Shown here: positions 51,207 through 63,559 of the stretch, piece by piece
How positions within the stretch are numbered: position 1 is the stretch's first letter
Layout: the number at the start of each line of letters is the position of its first letter
From: Trichoplax adhaerens
Taxonomy: Eukaryota > Placozoa > Uniplacotomia > Trichoplacea > Trichoplacidae
Direction: 5' to 3'
Assembly: GCF_000150275.1 (NCBI RefSeq)
Contig: NW_002060943.1
Location: 4,484,008 to 4,548,007 of the forward strand
Length of the DNA stretch: 64,000 bases
Program-made: the position numbers and the translations under genes
The notes under the pieces: model-generated
Told to the model about the DNA's origin: nothing
Seen by the model: the letters and a program-made list of their open reading frames with translations, nothing else
The model's database searches: none

Positions 51207-54200
51207 ACACCAGCCATACCACTACCAAAAATAGCGTACCTTATGCATGCGTATCGTATTATGTTGACACAGGTAGTAATCGCATATTGACTGATCCGTT
51301 TCCATGGCAACATAGAGTCTTACTCAATCGCAGGTAGTTTCTACCTTACAACAGTCATTTATCAGATATTAATATAATTTATAATTATTCTTACGCTTGA
51401 TTCATCGGATGAGTTAGCTTTTAAAACAACCAAATTCGAGAAAGCTCGAAAGCTTTATTAACCAAAAAGTACATTTAGTTTGCATAATAGGATTGCACTT
51501 CTATATTTTATAAAATTATCTGTTCATGATGAGCATAAAAATTTCATGATTTTTATGAGGTTTACGTAAAGACCATACTATAAACACACCATAAGGTAAG
51601 CTTTAAGTGTAACCTTCCTACCATCATAGAATTTACGATAGTTGTTATGTGAATAGCGTTTTACTTATGGTTACATAAATTTTAAGAGCCCTACGAGTAG
51701 TAATCCTAGAATATATCGCCAAATTGCACTAATATTATTTAAGAGACAGAGAGTATTATTATCATTATCATTGCATAACGTGAATAATTTGAAAATTAGA
51801 TAATAAAGAATTGTTTCAGGAAGTACATGTTGTAGCCATGTCTGTTTTACGCTGCCGTTTAAATGGATTCTCGGCGTGGATTAATGTTCGATTACAGCCT
51901 TATGAGCACCAAATCAATAATGCCTTAACTGATCTTATGAAAGGAACTAATCTACACACATTTCTATTAAGTATGTAGTAATGTACTAATTACAGCTGTG
52001 CTAGAGATTATTTGGAGCAATAATTATAATTAAATCTCATCAATCGTAGCTCTTACTTTGCAGCTTTTTCGATTGTATATTTCAATAACTGTTTTTTATC
52101 ATAAATATACAAAGACTGATTCCTGAAATTCAATTACTTGATAGGTTTAACTGGTCGTAAGCCACGCAAAATCAAATCTTTCGAAAAGTATGCACAGTAG
52201 TATTTTAAAACTGGCTTACTATAGAATACTGATCTTCTTAATTTTATCTAGCCATCAGTGAAAATGGATAGCAGCTGTTGTTACATTATATATATAAGTC
52301 TAATTTAGATCATTTCAGTTCATTTCACTAACGACCAAAAGCATCAAATCCGGCTACTTTCATAAATTGGATTATAGAAATATTTACAAGAAGTTTAAGT
52401 CTACTTTATAATATAATTGTTAAGTAATGATATTAGAGAAAACGAGAACTTTCAGATGGGTCCGTATGCGAGTTAGTTATTAAAGTTATTACAGTTTAAA
52501 TCTAATATATGAATTTAATTTGGCAATCATAACTATAATTAGTCACGAACTAATACAGCTCATTACAGGCTAGACATAATTATGACTTCAAGAATTATAG
52601 TAAATTTTACCGTCCATTTTCAGTTTAATTAATGGCTCAGTGTAAAAATCTACTAATATTACAAGATATGTATGATAACTCTAGAAGAATTACAGTCAGT
52701 GTATCTAATGAATATGTTTAAAATTATTGGTAGACTAACAAAGTATCAAAAGGAAACTAGAATAGAATGGCTAATGGAAGAGCTTCTTCTCTTGTATGTA
52801 TAAAATAAGAATGGAAGATAAATGCTTTTTTAGCTGCAACTATCGCGTTATTTACGAGTATATTTATTCTATAGCGAAATTGTGCCGGATGACACAGTCG
52901 TTGATTGTAATTTATTTGTCCGCAAGAGCGCTGAGCAGGTAGAAATCATTCGATATATAACTTTACTTTGTTGCAGAAAAAATTTAAATGAATTATAATT
53001 GGTAAAAGTTAAACTATCGTTTCATATTTTATTGACTTAAAATATACAGAAGCTTCTTTTTTTGCCATGACTAAATCAAATCACGACATCAAATAAAACA
53101 TAATTATTTAATTAATTTACTAGATTTTCGATTTGCTATGGATGATTGTTAGCCAAGACATTTGGTTTCTATGGCAGCAAATGGATTTTTTACGCTCTAA
53201 TGATCCGAGAAAGTTAACGGTGACTCCACTATCGGTAGGACTATACCATTATAAACATTTTCTTACTTAAATTGCAAATACTTCCTCAAGGTTTTAAGCA
53301 GTTATTAGAAATTGAGCCTAGTTCATTTTTTTTAACAATAGTGGACACCTCCGGAACCCCCTCCACCGAGGCCACAATCTGCTCGAAAAATTTCATTACT
53401 ACAAGGATTTCGCTCTGCAGCATTCATAACGGAAGGAGAAGTTAAAGAATTCAACCCCGTTAGTCTGATACAATTACATTACAAATCTATAGCCTTAAAC
53501 TATCCTACTGACCTTTGATAACTAATTTATAAAATAAATAGTTGAATAAGAGACTTAATTATAGAAATGTAGTTCGGAGATTGTATTTGCAAATAAGCAT
53601 ATTACAGCAAAACCTTACTGGAATTGAAAAGATTTCTTTTAAATTTTTTGCGCCTATCTAGAAAGATCTCAAAGATGAAGAGTGCGACAGGTATGTATGC
53701 CCGTAATGAATTTCTGTCTAAAGCTTATTAATTCCGATGCTCATACTTTTAAAATATTAGCTTTTTCTTGATTGAGTACGAAATCATAAATATCAACTTT
53801 TTGATTTACTGTACTGTATGTTATTGTAACTGAATAATCGAGATAACTGTGGAATTTGATTTTTATTCAAATTATTGAATGCTTTTGTAAAGGCTTAGAC
53901 TATCTAGAAGGAAAGGAAACAGGTAAAAATTGCAATCTTTTATGCAAAAATTTAGCTCATGACGTACTATAGATCATGCTACCGATCATAAATTAACTTA
54001 AAGTACGAAATAAAGCAGAATCTCACTTCTGGTGGGCTGTCTTTGCTTAAAGATGCTTTAAATAAAATAAGTAAAGATTAAAAGAGTTAACAGAAGTTGT
54101 ATTGTTATAAGTACTAAGTGCAGCTTTGTATCTACGTCTTAATTTAAACAGAGACGAATACCCGTTTCCTGAAGAATGTGTCATTGATCTTATAAATAAT

Positions 54201-55053
54201 CAACTAAAAGTAAGCTACGAATGGTTAATTTTAAGTTAACATAAATTATCGAAATAGTAATTAGCAATGAAACAGTATGAATTATTAAGATAAATAGGCA
54301 CAAATTATGATAATTGACAGCTAATTTAACTACTTTGAGGGTAATTGATTATCATTAACCACTGACTTATTTATTGTTTTAAAAATATTCGTAGTTAACA
54401 AGGGAAGGCAAAAAATTAAAAATAGAAGTAAGTTTAGTGAAGTAAGCATTGAAATATATTCGAATTATTATCAGAGATAATATTTTCTTCCCTTGTATAA
54501 TTGTAGGCATTGAATGAGTTAGCAGATGGAAGGTAATGTAAAATTAACGTTCATTTAGCTGAAATATCATAATCTTACGCTAACGAAATTGTGTCTCTTA
54601 ATGTACTGGTTATATATAGGATACTATGTGCTTTGGTCAATTCTTTTGTACCCGGGACTTTCACAACTGAGGTTTTGCTTAACGATAGGTATGACTAGCC
54701 CATATGAATTTTATGCAAAACAATCTACATTCTGAAATAGCTTGTCATTTTATTAAAGCTTAACAATTAAGTTTTCTTCTGTAAATAAAGGTGGTCTATG
54801 AACTTAGCTATTAAAACGGCAGGAGATATGTTTGATGGTTCTCATCCAATTCATTCCGGCGATCTTGTAGAGGTAATATCTGAAGGAGTCTTCACAATAT
54901 GTTAGTCCTAAATTTGTTATTATTTGTGATAAATTAATTTTCTTTGAAATAATTTTAGGCTGATAGTGTGGGTTTGTGCGCATTTTGGGCATCATTCTTC
55001 ATGCTTGGTTATAAATATCGGCAAAGCATGGCAGCTCTACAGACAAGAGTTAG
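51207..55053 (+). CDS. Tandem calponin-homology (CH) domain protein (multi-exon, 5' end uncertain)
   Basis: CH domains bind actin or act as scaffolds. Exons with agreeing phases are 51207-51272, 51820-51970, 52145-52187, then about 52660-52793, 52875-52938, 53124-53234, 53342-53458 and 53662-53690, then about 54122-54210, 54509-54532, 54620-54690, 54793-54873 and 54961-55041. CH1 begins FSAWINVRLQPYEHQINNAL and TDLMKGTNLHTFLL, then LTGRKPRKIKSF. It ends with VPDDTVVDCNLFVRKSAEQ / IFDLLWMIVSQDIWFLW, matching the I-V-D-G-N … L-I-W pattern of CH helices. A proline-rich linker follows (WTPPEPPPPRPQSARKIS). CH2 runs through LRLNLNRDEYPFPEECVIDL, ILCALVNSFVPGTF, WSMNLAIKTAGDMFDGSHPI and VGLCAFWASFFMLGYKYR. 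The joints near 52200-52650 and 53700-54110 are unresolved, and the start codon is not identified. The frame closes at 55066 unless spliced on (possible donor AGA|GTTAGT near 55050). Confidence 0.75.
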
Positions 55054-55598
55054 TAGTCGTTTGAATTAATTAAGTAGTGACCACTCAGGTTCTAGTTCAT
55101 TACTAGATCTCTTTTTCGCGATTGAGTTTTAAATAGTATTAATATCTTAAACTAAATATCATGCAAAAAGTTCACTCATAATTTACACGATTAAGTTAAG
55201 CGAAAGTCGTACTCATTTCTTAGTTATGCAGATGTAATATTTGATGTTTAGTTATTAAGATGAAATTAAAATAGAAGAAAATAATTTTAAGGGTTTAACC
55301 CTAGACAAAACTTAAAAGCCTAGCTATACGTAAAATAACCGCAAAAAGGACTGTTTTGAATCTATTCTTATCAATTTTTTTACACTAGAAAAATTTACAT
55401 TTGAAGTGCTTAGAATTGAAATCAGAATTTGATCAATTTCCAGCGGTTGTTTCTTCAATGGCTCATCTACAGAGGTGAAATTAGCTATAAATTTCAAAAA
55501 GCAACAAAACATTTCTTTAACTTTGCTATACCATGTTTAATAATAATACGTAAATGTAACGAATAAACTCATGGTGGAAAATAATTTTTATCCAGGCG

Positions 55599-58500
55599 AA
55601 CACAAATTGTTAGTAACTTACGGGAATTGGAAGAAGGTAAGCAGAATCGAAGAATTGAATCTAGTTTAACCTACTGCAATGTTACATATAGCTTGATTTC
55701 TTGTCTGCCTCCTAGAAATTGCCACAATAGAAACTAATTATGATTTAGAGATGTGTGAGAAGTGGAAAGAGAGAGTGGAAAGAGTTCAGAGTGAGGTACG
55801 TAACATAATACGTACATATCATAATTTATTCATTTAAACGATCGAAATAGCCAGTGCTTGATTCGTGAGAGACTGAAAGTTTGCAGAATATATATATAAA
55901 CCACTACAGCTAAACAGTTAACCACAGAAAAAAATCTTCATGCTTATTTGATTCATGTACTTTTAATTACGTTTCTGAATACAGATGTACTGTTTATTGC
56001 AATTGCTTTTTCCTTTAATTCTGGCAATACGAATGATTATTGTTATATTTCCTTAGACTCGACATATCGTGGCAAGTAAAATAAGGGATCGCTTCGACGT
56101 AATTGAATTAGATCGGTAATTATAATATATTCATAAATAATTACTTATTTATGGCAATCAGTATAATACTCTATATAAGAACTATTGATAGCTTAAAAAT
56201 GTAAATCCGAATTACAACTACGGGTATCTTTTTTGAATGAAATCAGGAATATCACGATAAATGACTTGAGCGCTTCCTTGATGATCAATTTGGTAAGGCA
56301 AAAAGTTTTTAAGATGCTTACCTTATCTGTAATTCTATCTATTTAGATATTATATCATTTAATGTATCATCAATATCGAATGATTTAACGTAAATATATT
56401 CTTAGGAATAAATCTATTATCCCTACTTCGCTTGATTTATACAAATTTTCATATGCATACGTCATGCTCTAATTTATCGACTTTAATATACATCTTCAAT
56501 TAGCAATTAACCAATGGAACAGGATATTATTCTAGTAGTACTCGTGAAACCGTTTGGAACGGTCGTAGAATGATTTTAAAGGATAAGAAATCAGGTGAGG
56601 ATATAGGCAAATAGGAAATTATTATATGTTATCCACGTCCTTATTATTTTGCCAAGTTAAATTGATGAATAGTCTCGTCTATTGTCTAACATTTTTTTCA
56701 AAATATCTTGCTATAATTTAAATTTTTCGTATATCTCCTATTTTAAATAATAATAATTACCGTAGCTTTTATATCTATTTGATAGATTCATTCTTATTAC
56801 ATTTTTGTTAACGACTACTTTATAACAGGGCATTTTTATGATGATTTTACTACACGACGAAAAAATCATTGTAAGTTTATTAAACAACCGGAAAGTCTGC
56901 AGAAAATAAGACGATATTATTATGTTGATACCTAGATACTGTAGATTGATCAACTATTAGTAAATCAATACAGCCATCTATATTAATTATTTGCAATAAA
57001 CTAATCACTACTTTAGCCGATGTTCGTTCTATTCTCGGTTTGGATCCTTACGAAGTTGTGGAGATTTCACCTAATGATGCCAGTAATTATGAAGTAAGAG
57101 ATTATCGATCCTATAATGTGATTAAAACTCTGCTAGTTTCATTTAGATTCTCTCAAATTAGTTCGTATTTCCTTACGTTGCATGTTACTATCAGCTTATA
57201 GTCACACCATGTTAAGGCATTTTTTACGTTGTTAATCTAGGTTTACTTTGAAAGTCCATCAAGAAATAAAATGCTTAAAGTTGGAACTAAATTTGTGTAT
57301 CAAGTCTTTCCAGGTAACACCTTAATATGTGAACGATTGTACCACAGAGCAGCAAAAATGGGTGAATTAGATACCATCAAGAAATTGGTAAAGTATTTGC
57401 TATAGCAATCATAAACCCGAATATATAGTCAGGATACTTTACTTTCTCACTTTTTATTATTTATCTTTCTCTATTAAAGCATTTATATATCAAATATGCT
57501 TAAATATTTAGTTCATACTTTATAAATTACTATCTTTTTTATAATTTTCAGGTCATATTCTTTAAGAAGGCCGAATCATTTGTGAACTCAAGAGAAAAAC
57601 GAAGTGGGAATACTGCTTTACATTTAGCTTGTAAACACGGCCATAAGGTGACTTACTTCTAGCACTTGATTTATAATCTTGCTATAGGCCTATTCTTAAA
57701 GTAGCTTTTAAACATCGATAATTGATAAAATTTAATCAAGTGTTGATAGTCTGAGAACGTTTGTATTGTAATAGTAACTGATTGAGTATAGTTATTTATG
57801 ATACCTCAAGATAGAGTATAGAAATTTAGATTTAAAAGCTACACATATAATGCGTTATAATCAAGGATTACTGTTTGTTTTAGTTAGCAGTTATTCAATT
57901 GCAATCTTCTATTTACCTTAGGTAGAAATCGAGCTATTAATCTTAAAAATAATCATGTATAGCACGAAATTTAGTAAAATTATCTCCTATTTTTTATACA
58001 TTGTAAGCTTTAATCTTAGCTTCTTTGCTGCATAGCACATAATGTTAAAGCTTTACTATCATGAGAGACGAATTTGTTTAATTTACACTTTAAAAAATTA
58101 ATTTCTTCCTTAGGATGTTGTTATATACTTATTGGAATGTGGTGCTAATATTAATGCTTTAAATAATCATGGAAATACGGCTCTATTTGTATCTATTGAA
58201 AATCTTCATCGCGACATTAGTCAAGTTAGTATTTAAAGCTCTCCTATTTATGTATTTTCTGCTATTTATGAAATTTTCATATCACAATTAGTTTTCCTTG
58301 ATAAATTTGTAACTCTATAAACTCATTGAAGTATTTCATAGAGTCCATTAAATATGTTACGGTAGATATTATATTGTCAACGTTTACTTCTTTCCATGAT
58401 AGTTACTAATCGAATGGGGAATAGATGTCATGACCAAAAATCTTCACGATAAAACAGTGTTCGAAACGATTCGAAATAAAGAGTTTGGAGATTACCTGAA

Positions 58501-61500
58501 AGGTAACTATAGTTTAAGAAGCCAGAATGAACCTAAAAATACTCGGCAGTATTACTGTTGCATGATAAATTTATTCCATAACTCATAAAGAGTTTTTAGT
58601 AATAAATAAATGATAAATAGTCTATTTCTAAGTGATGGAACGATAGATATGATCGATTTATTGTGCATTGTGTCTTTAATCAGGAAAATATGAAGAATTA
58701 AAATCTTTAGTACCTGATATTATCAATGGCAACGCAGCAAGAATTGAAGAAAGTATCAAAAATCATATAGCCAATGTCAGTACATTTGCTAGTCTTCGCA
58801 GTCGTTTTATTAATGGTAGTACATTATTGCATATGGCTGCACACCATGGCAACATTGCTGCTATCAAGGTTATTGCGTACAGAGAAAATATTTCGGGAAT
58901 GAATCTTTCCCTATATACGTATATTTTACCATTAACTTTCAGTTTTAGTAAAACTTTAATTTCAATCATGGTAAGAATGCTTTCCTAAATCACATTTTAC
59001 TTTACAGCTTTTGCTATTTGATAATCGTTTGGATGTTAATGTCTTGGATTACAAAGGTGCAACGGCTCTACATCGAGCACACAATGAGGAAATTGCTACG
59101 GTACATACTTATATATAGATAATTAAATACTACCATAGATATTAGAATAATAGGGTATATGATAAAGTGATATATCCTAAATACATATGTGTTTAAGCTA
59201 ATTACTTTAATTCTGATTTGGCAGTTACTATTAGATTTTGGTGCGCATGTGGACGCTGTTGATGATGAAGGCAATACGCCTTTGCATACGAAGTGCTATG
59301 GAACGGCAACAAAAAGAACTGAAATGGATACCTTATATGTCTTGGTTTGTATCTTTTGCTGAATAATCGACTTTCGATATTTTAGTTATTTGAATATCGT
59401 AAGAAAAAACTGCTGCAGCGTAAATGCTGATGATAATAATTCATACTTTTGATTTAGATTAATAGAGAAGCTCCATTAACAGCTAGAAATAATAAAGTGA
59501 GATTTGATTTTAATTTCAATATATTAAGTTTAATATCAAAATCTCTTCTCTCGTGTTATTAGTAGCAGATTAAAATTGTTAAAAGGCTACATGGTACATA
59601 TTTGATGATTATAGGGCTTATTACCTGTTCATTGTGCCGCAATGCAAGGGAGAATTGATGCTTTGCAATTACTGTTTCAATATGATAAAGTTAAAGGTGC
59701 TATTAAGAAGAGTTTAAAGCAAGAAGATGAGGTAATTTACATTTTTGACTGTACGATCAAGTACAAAGCTAGCTAGGCTGTTATCCACTTTCGTTTGCAA
59801 TCAACTGATGATTGGCTATTACGTGATTATTTTTTCTTCATATACTATATTCGTGATCAATAAAAGAAAATTCCTAGTTTAGTTTACCTGGCAATAGCTA
59901 ATGACTTTCTAAAGTGTGCGAAGTGGTAAGTAAATCTTTAGTAAATATTTTCAAGATTAGGGTCGTCATAAATTGTAGTTTAAACTAAAACGAAGGTATT
60001 CAAATACAGAATATAAAATATGATCCAAGCTGTTTTAATAATTTAGTTCCGTCACATAAAATAAATTATAATAGACTTAAAATCATTCTTATCGTGAACT
60101 AATATCTCTATAAATACAAATTTTTTTACGAAATTAGTGATAAAGTTAAATTAGCGATTTTATGAGATATTTATATTTATCAGATTTGATTCTATATCTT
60201 GTTAGGCTGATTGACAATCATATGCAATTCAGAACCGGAGAACAAAACACTTTAGTTCATAAGCTTTTAGTTGAGCAAATTCCGAGGTAAAACATATTTT
60301 ACTTCTAGTTCTATATTTAACATTTACTCTTATTAAAGATGCATACGGTTAATGAACTTTGATTATTTTTTACTAAAATTTTTTTCACTTTCCAATAAAA
60401 AAATTAAAGTTCCGATAGAGCTATCACCTTTCAATTCTTATTAGCTAATGGGGCAAATCCTAACCCGAATTATCCTGGGGGTAATAGGTATGATAATACG
60501 TCTTCTATGTCGTTGAAGATTAGATTTCCAATTTTATAGCAATTGATCGAATACCATTTTACGGTTGTAAAATTTTCAGAGCCATCCATTTGGCTGCGGG
60601 ATTGTCGGGTAATCCCGATGTTTTAGAGCTACTTATTACTCATGGTGCTGAAATTAACGTAATGAATGCAGACAATAGCTCTCCGTTATTTTTCGCTACC
60701 AAGGTTAACAACTACCGATGTGCAAGTGTATTAATTAAATCCGGCGCTAATATAAGAATAAAAAATACACAAGGTATGATTTAATTTAGAGGGTAGCGTT
60801 ATGTTCTGAACTGCATATAGGCATATTTACCTAATTCATCTATCTGCACACGCTCCTTTGTATCATATCTTTGCATATTTAACTATCAATTCCTTGACAT
60901 ATTGTGCCACTTTAATATCACCTATTCTCAAGTTAAAATATTTGCCTGTTTATCACTAACGGTTTATAGATGTATTCGTTCCATAACTTTTCTTGTACAT
61001 ATTTTGATGCGGCCTCAATATTATTGCTTAGGTTTAACCGCTTTTGATTACATTGAAGATTTTGATGAATGGATCGATAGCCGTCATTTTGATGATGATA
61101 CTATAGCAAAATTAAAAGGTGATATTCATATGATTTAAAGTTTCATTTTTAATCCGTTAAAGAAAAATAGTTCTAGAATGAGTTTTAAAGATCAGTAATT
61201 CATAGAATTACACATAGGATATGTGTAAGATACGGCTAAAGCACGTAATATATTATTCAATCACGCCTGAATTTGGATGCTAGCAGCTATATCCATATAC
61301 TGCATTACTAGTATGAATATCATTAATTTTATTTTTATGTAATCGTTTATTGGGTCTAATCACGCGTAAAGTTATCACACTAGTAACTTTCGAGGTAATT
61401 TAGGATAAATGACGATGGTATGTTATTTTAAATGCTGATTTCTCTTTATTTTTGATAGCTTACAAGATTAAACATTCAAGAGATTTAATACATGCCATTT

Positions 61501-61616
61501 CGCATAAAATCAAAGGTAGCAATCAAGAAGAGAGAAGAATTGATATAGCTAAAAATTCTTATGCTTTAAGTAAAGCTTCTAATAGTAGAAGTGTTGTTTC
61601 TTTACCTCATATCTAG
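55599..61616 (+). CDS. Coiled-coil and ankyrin-repeat protein (about 22 exons), possibly the 3' part of the CH gene
   Basis: Exons run in one consistent chain of phases: about 55599-55636, 55717-55795, 56057-56115, 56249-56292, 56499-56595, 56829-56871, 57014-57091, 57241-57390, 57552-57648, 58115-58225, 58409-58502, 58684-58869, 59009-59099, 59223-59345, 59460-59496, 59617-59728, 59876-59926, 60207-60288, 60412-60481, 60583-60774, 61033-61121 and 61459-61616 (stop TAG). The N-part is helical and charged (VSNLRELEEEIATIETNYD), followed by an unrecognised segment (DVRSILGLDPYEVVEI). About ten ankyrin repeats follow, protein-interaction modules with motifs such as GNTALHLACKHGHKDVVIYL, LLECGANINALNNHGNTALF, GSTLLHMAAHHGNIAAIK, LLDFGAHVDAVDDEGNTPLH and LLITHGAEINVMNADNSSPL. 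The C-tail is basic and serine-rich. The first exon needs a phase-2 donor upstream, so the transcript starts further 5'. Fusion to the CH exons would need one unseen exon. Function unknown. Confidence 0.85.
60583..60774 (+). other. Longest ankyrin exon (two full repeats)
   Basis: The acceptor is placed at TTTTCAGAG|CC, because the earlier CAG site would break the frame set by the preceding exon. The exon encodes the end of one repeat and two nearly complete ones (AIHLAAGLSGNPDVLELLIT; SPLFFATKVNNYRCASVLIK), ending in GANIRIKNTQG. It then joins LTAFDYIEDFDEW in the next exon. Confidence 0.8.
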
Positions 61617-62560
61617 CGTCATAATTAGTCCAAGATGTTGTAAAATGTTATGAGCATGTGGATGTAATTCCATGATTACCTTCTGTACGGGTCCTAGACA
61701 CGATTACGATTACAATACGGCTTCTTTAGAAATAATATTTTATATAGCATATATCAAATTATTTTTTTAGCAACTTTACAAAGTTTATATTCCACTCAGA
61801 TTTTATTATGAGGAGAGAATTCTTAAGGCAGATTCAATATTTTATTGTTTTAATTGTATATATGTATATATGTATAACATAATGGCCGGTCATTACGCGT
61901 ATTGGCCGGAATTTTCGGGTTTTGGCCGTAACAATTTAATGCGGTCATTATTATACCATTATAGCGTAGACTCTGTATATACGTATATTAGGAAGACATT
62001 ATTCAGGGCATCAGCTCAAAATGAAATTTGAGGACTAAAGATAATTTTATCATTCATCTAACAATTTTAAGCTATAAATTATATTTTTGCTATACATATG
62101 CAGACACTGAGCTTATAGAACGACAATAAGTATAAAATAATCATGGATGGCTTATTCGATTTCTATATTATCATTGAAATTTTGGCTATTTGACTAAGAA
62201 ATCTGCTATTTGCAGTATTGCATTCTCAAATATACAAATAGGATAATCAAAATCAATGAATATGGCCTGATTGTTTTTAAAATCATTAAAATTCGCAAAA
62301 GGGTCAATTACGCTCTTAGTATTAAGCGGTATAGAGAGAATACTTTAACATTAAGTTGATATACAGTGATCCTAAAATTTATATGTGGGTTAAATGTCCA
62401 TCCCTTACATTTACTATTCATCACTCCAACGGTATAACTGTCGTAGCGATATGGAAAAAGGAAAAGATGATAGAATCCGCGAACCAGCTGATTGTGTGTA
62501 ATGATTTCCGCTAATTACAGCAGTTGTCAGTTATGAATTCGGGAAATACGTTGATAGAAT
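61617..62560. other. Downstream flank of the ankyrin gene, no gene seen
   Basis: The 3' UTR of the ankyrin gene should begin here. A TATATG microsatellite (about 61856-61880) and three closely spaced ggccg motifs (61884-61931), including the imperfect palindrome taatggccggtcatta, are the only structures noted. Confidence 0.45.
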
Positions 62561-62589
62561 GTAGTATAGAACCATATGTCTTAGTGGAG

Positions 62590-63535
62590 TAAGTGTTGAT
62601 TACAATTATGGCTAGTATGACGAAACGGCTGATACATACTACCCAGGTATGTGTTATATTATCAACTCAAATTTTGAGTTGTGGATTGCGAATCTATGGA
62701 TAAGAACACATACCCACTCTACATTGTGATTTGAGTTAATTACTGTAATAATGTGTGTCGAAAGCTTTACAGTAATTTGAAGTACGTACTTTATGGCGTG
62801 ACTTAGTCTGTTAAGGTTAATAAAGTCCTTACAGATGATGGTTAGTATGGAGAAACAGTGTACTATTTTATCGCGAAGTGACTTTTTCTACAAAATACTT
62901 ATCTCATTTACGTTTGATGATATACCGTTATCTATGACATTTTACATATTTTTAATAGATAACTGTCTAGTTTTTTAATGTTATACTGATAACTAATGGT
63001 TACGTAAATTAACTATAAATTGACTGGTTTTGACAATAATATCTGGGTTCAGCTATGTCTGAGATATACTAGAGGTGTTTAGTTTCTCCTAACGATAGAA
63101 GATCGCCAGTATTTAGATTCGTACAGGTCAATATCAGGAAGGACAAACCTGATAGTAGACTTATAGTTGCAGTTTTCTGAAATAGTTTAACTTTTCCACG
63201 TTACAAATTTCGATTTGTAACATATTTTATATCAATTGCTATTTCTTCAATTTTAAAAACTTCAAAAATTACGAGTACGCGGATTGTAAACGTAAGCTTA
63301 GTAGCATCATGATCGTACATAAACTACTAAATACATTGCGACTGCAAACTGATTAAGCATTAGTATATTATGAATCCTTGCGAATTTGTCCTTGTAATGA
63401 TATCAGCAATGGCAATACTCGCAGTACAGTAGTGTTATACGAGGGAATAGTGGGATAGTATACAGTATAAAATTGTGTGTCCTAATAAAGTAAGTGTTGA
63501 TTATGGCTAGTATGATGAAATAGCTCCCTTGTACT
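62590..63535. repeat. Three diverged copies of a short repeat (…tggctagtatga.gaaa…)
   Basis: Copies are at 62590-62636 (gtaagtgttgattacaatta + tggctagtatgacgaaa), 62820-62860 (gatggttagtatggagaaa) and 63490-63530 (taagtgttgatta + tggctagtatgatgaaa). All are followed by short, partly similar sequence. A perfect hairpin (caactcaaa/tttgagttg, 62663-62681) lies just after the first copy. Confidence 0.6.
63200..63221. repeat. Perfect 9-bp hairpin with TTCG loop
   Basis: gttacaaat - ttcg - atttgtaac. As RNA this would be a UUCG tetraloop, although the stem closes with T-A rather than the specially stable C-G pair. A degraded relative lies at 42503-42530, which suggests a dispersed element. Confidence 0.7.
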
Positions 63536-63559
63536 GTGCTATGTACTATATGCTCTATA

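Noticed and set aside
55571-55636. ATG-started frame (MVENNFYPGEHK) as the first exon of the ankyrin gene
   Set aside because: It would enter the next exon in a frame with an early stop. The frame that reads VSNLRELEE joins correctly.
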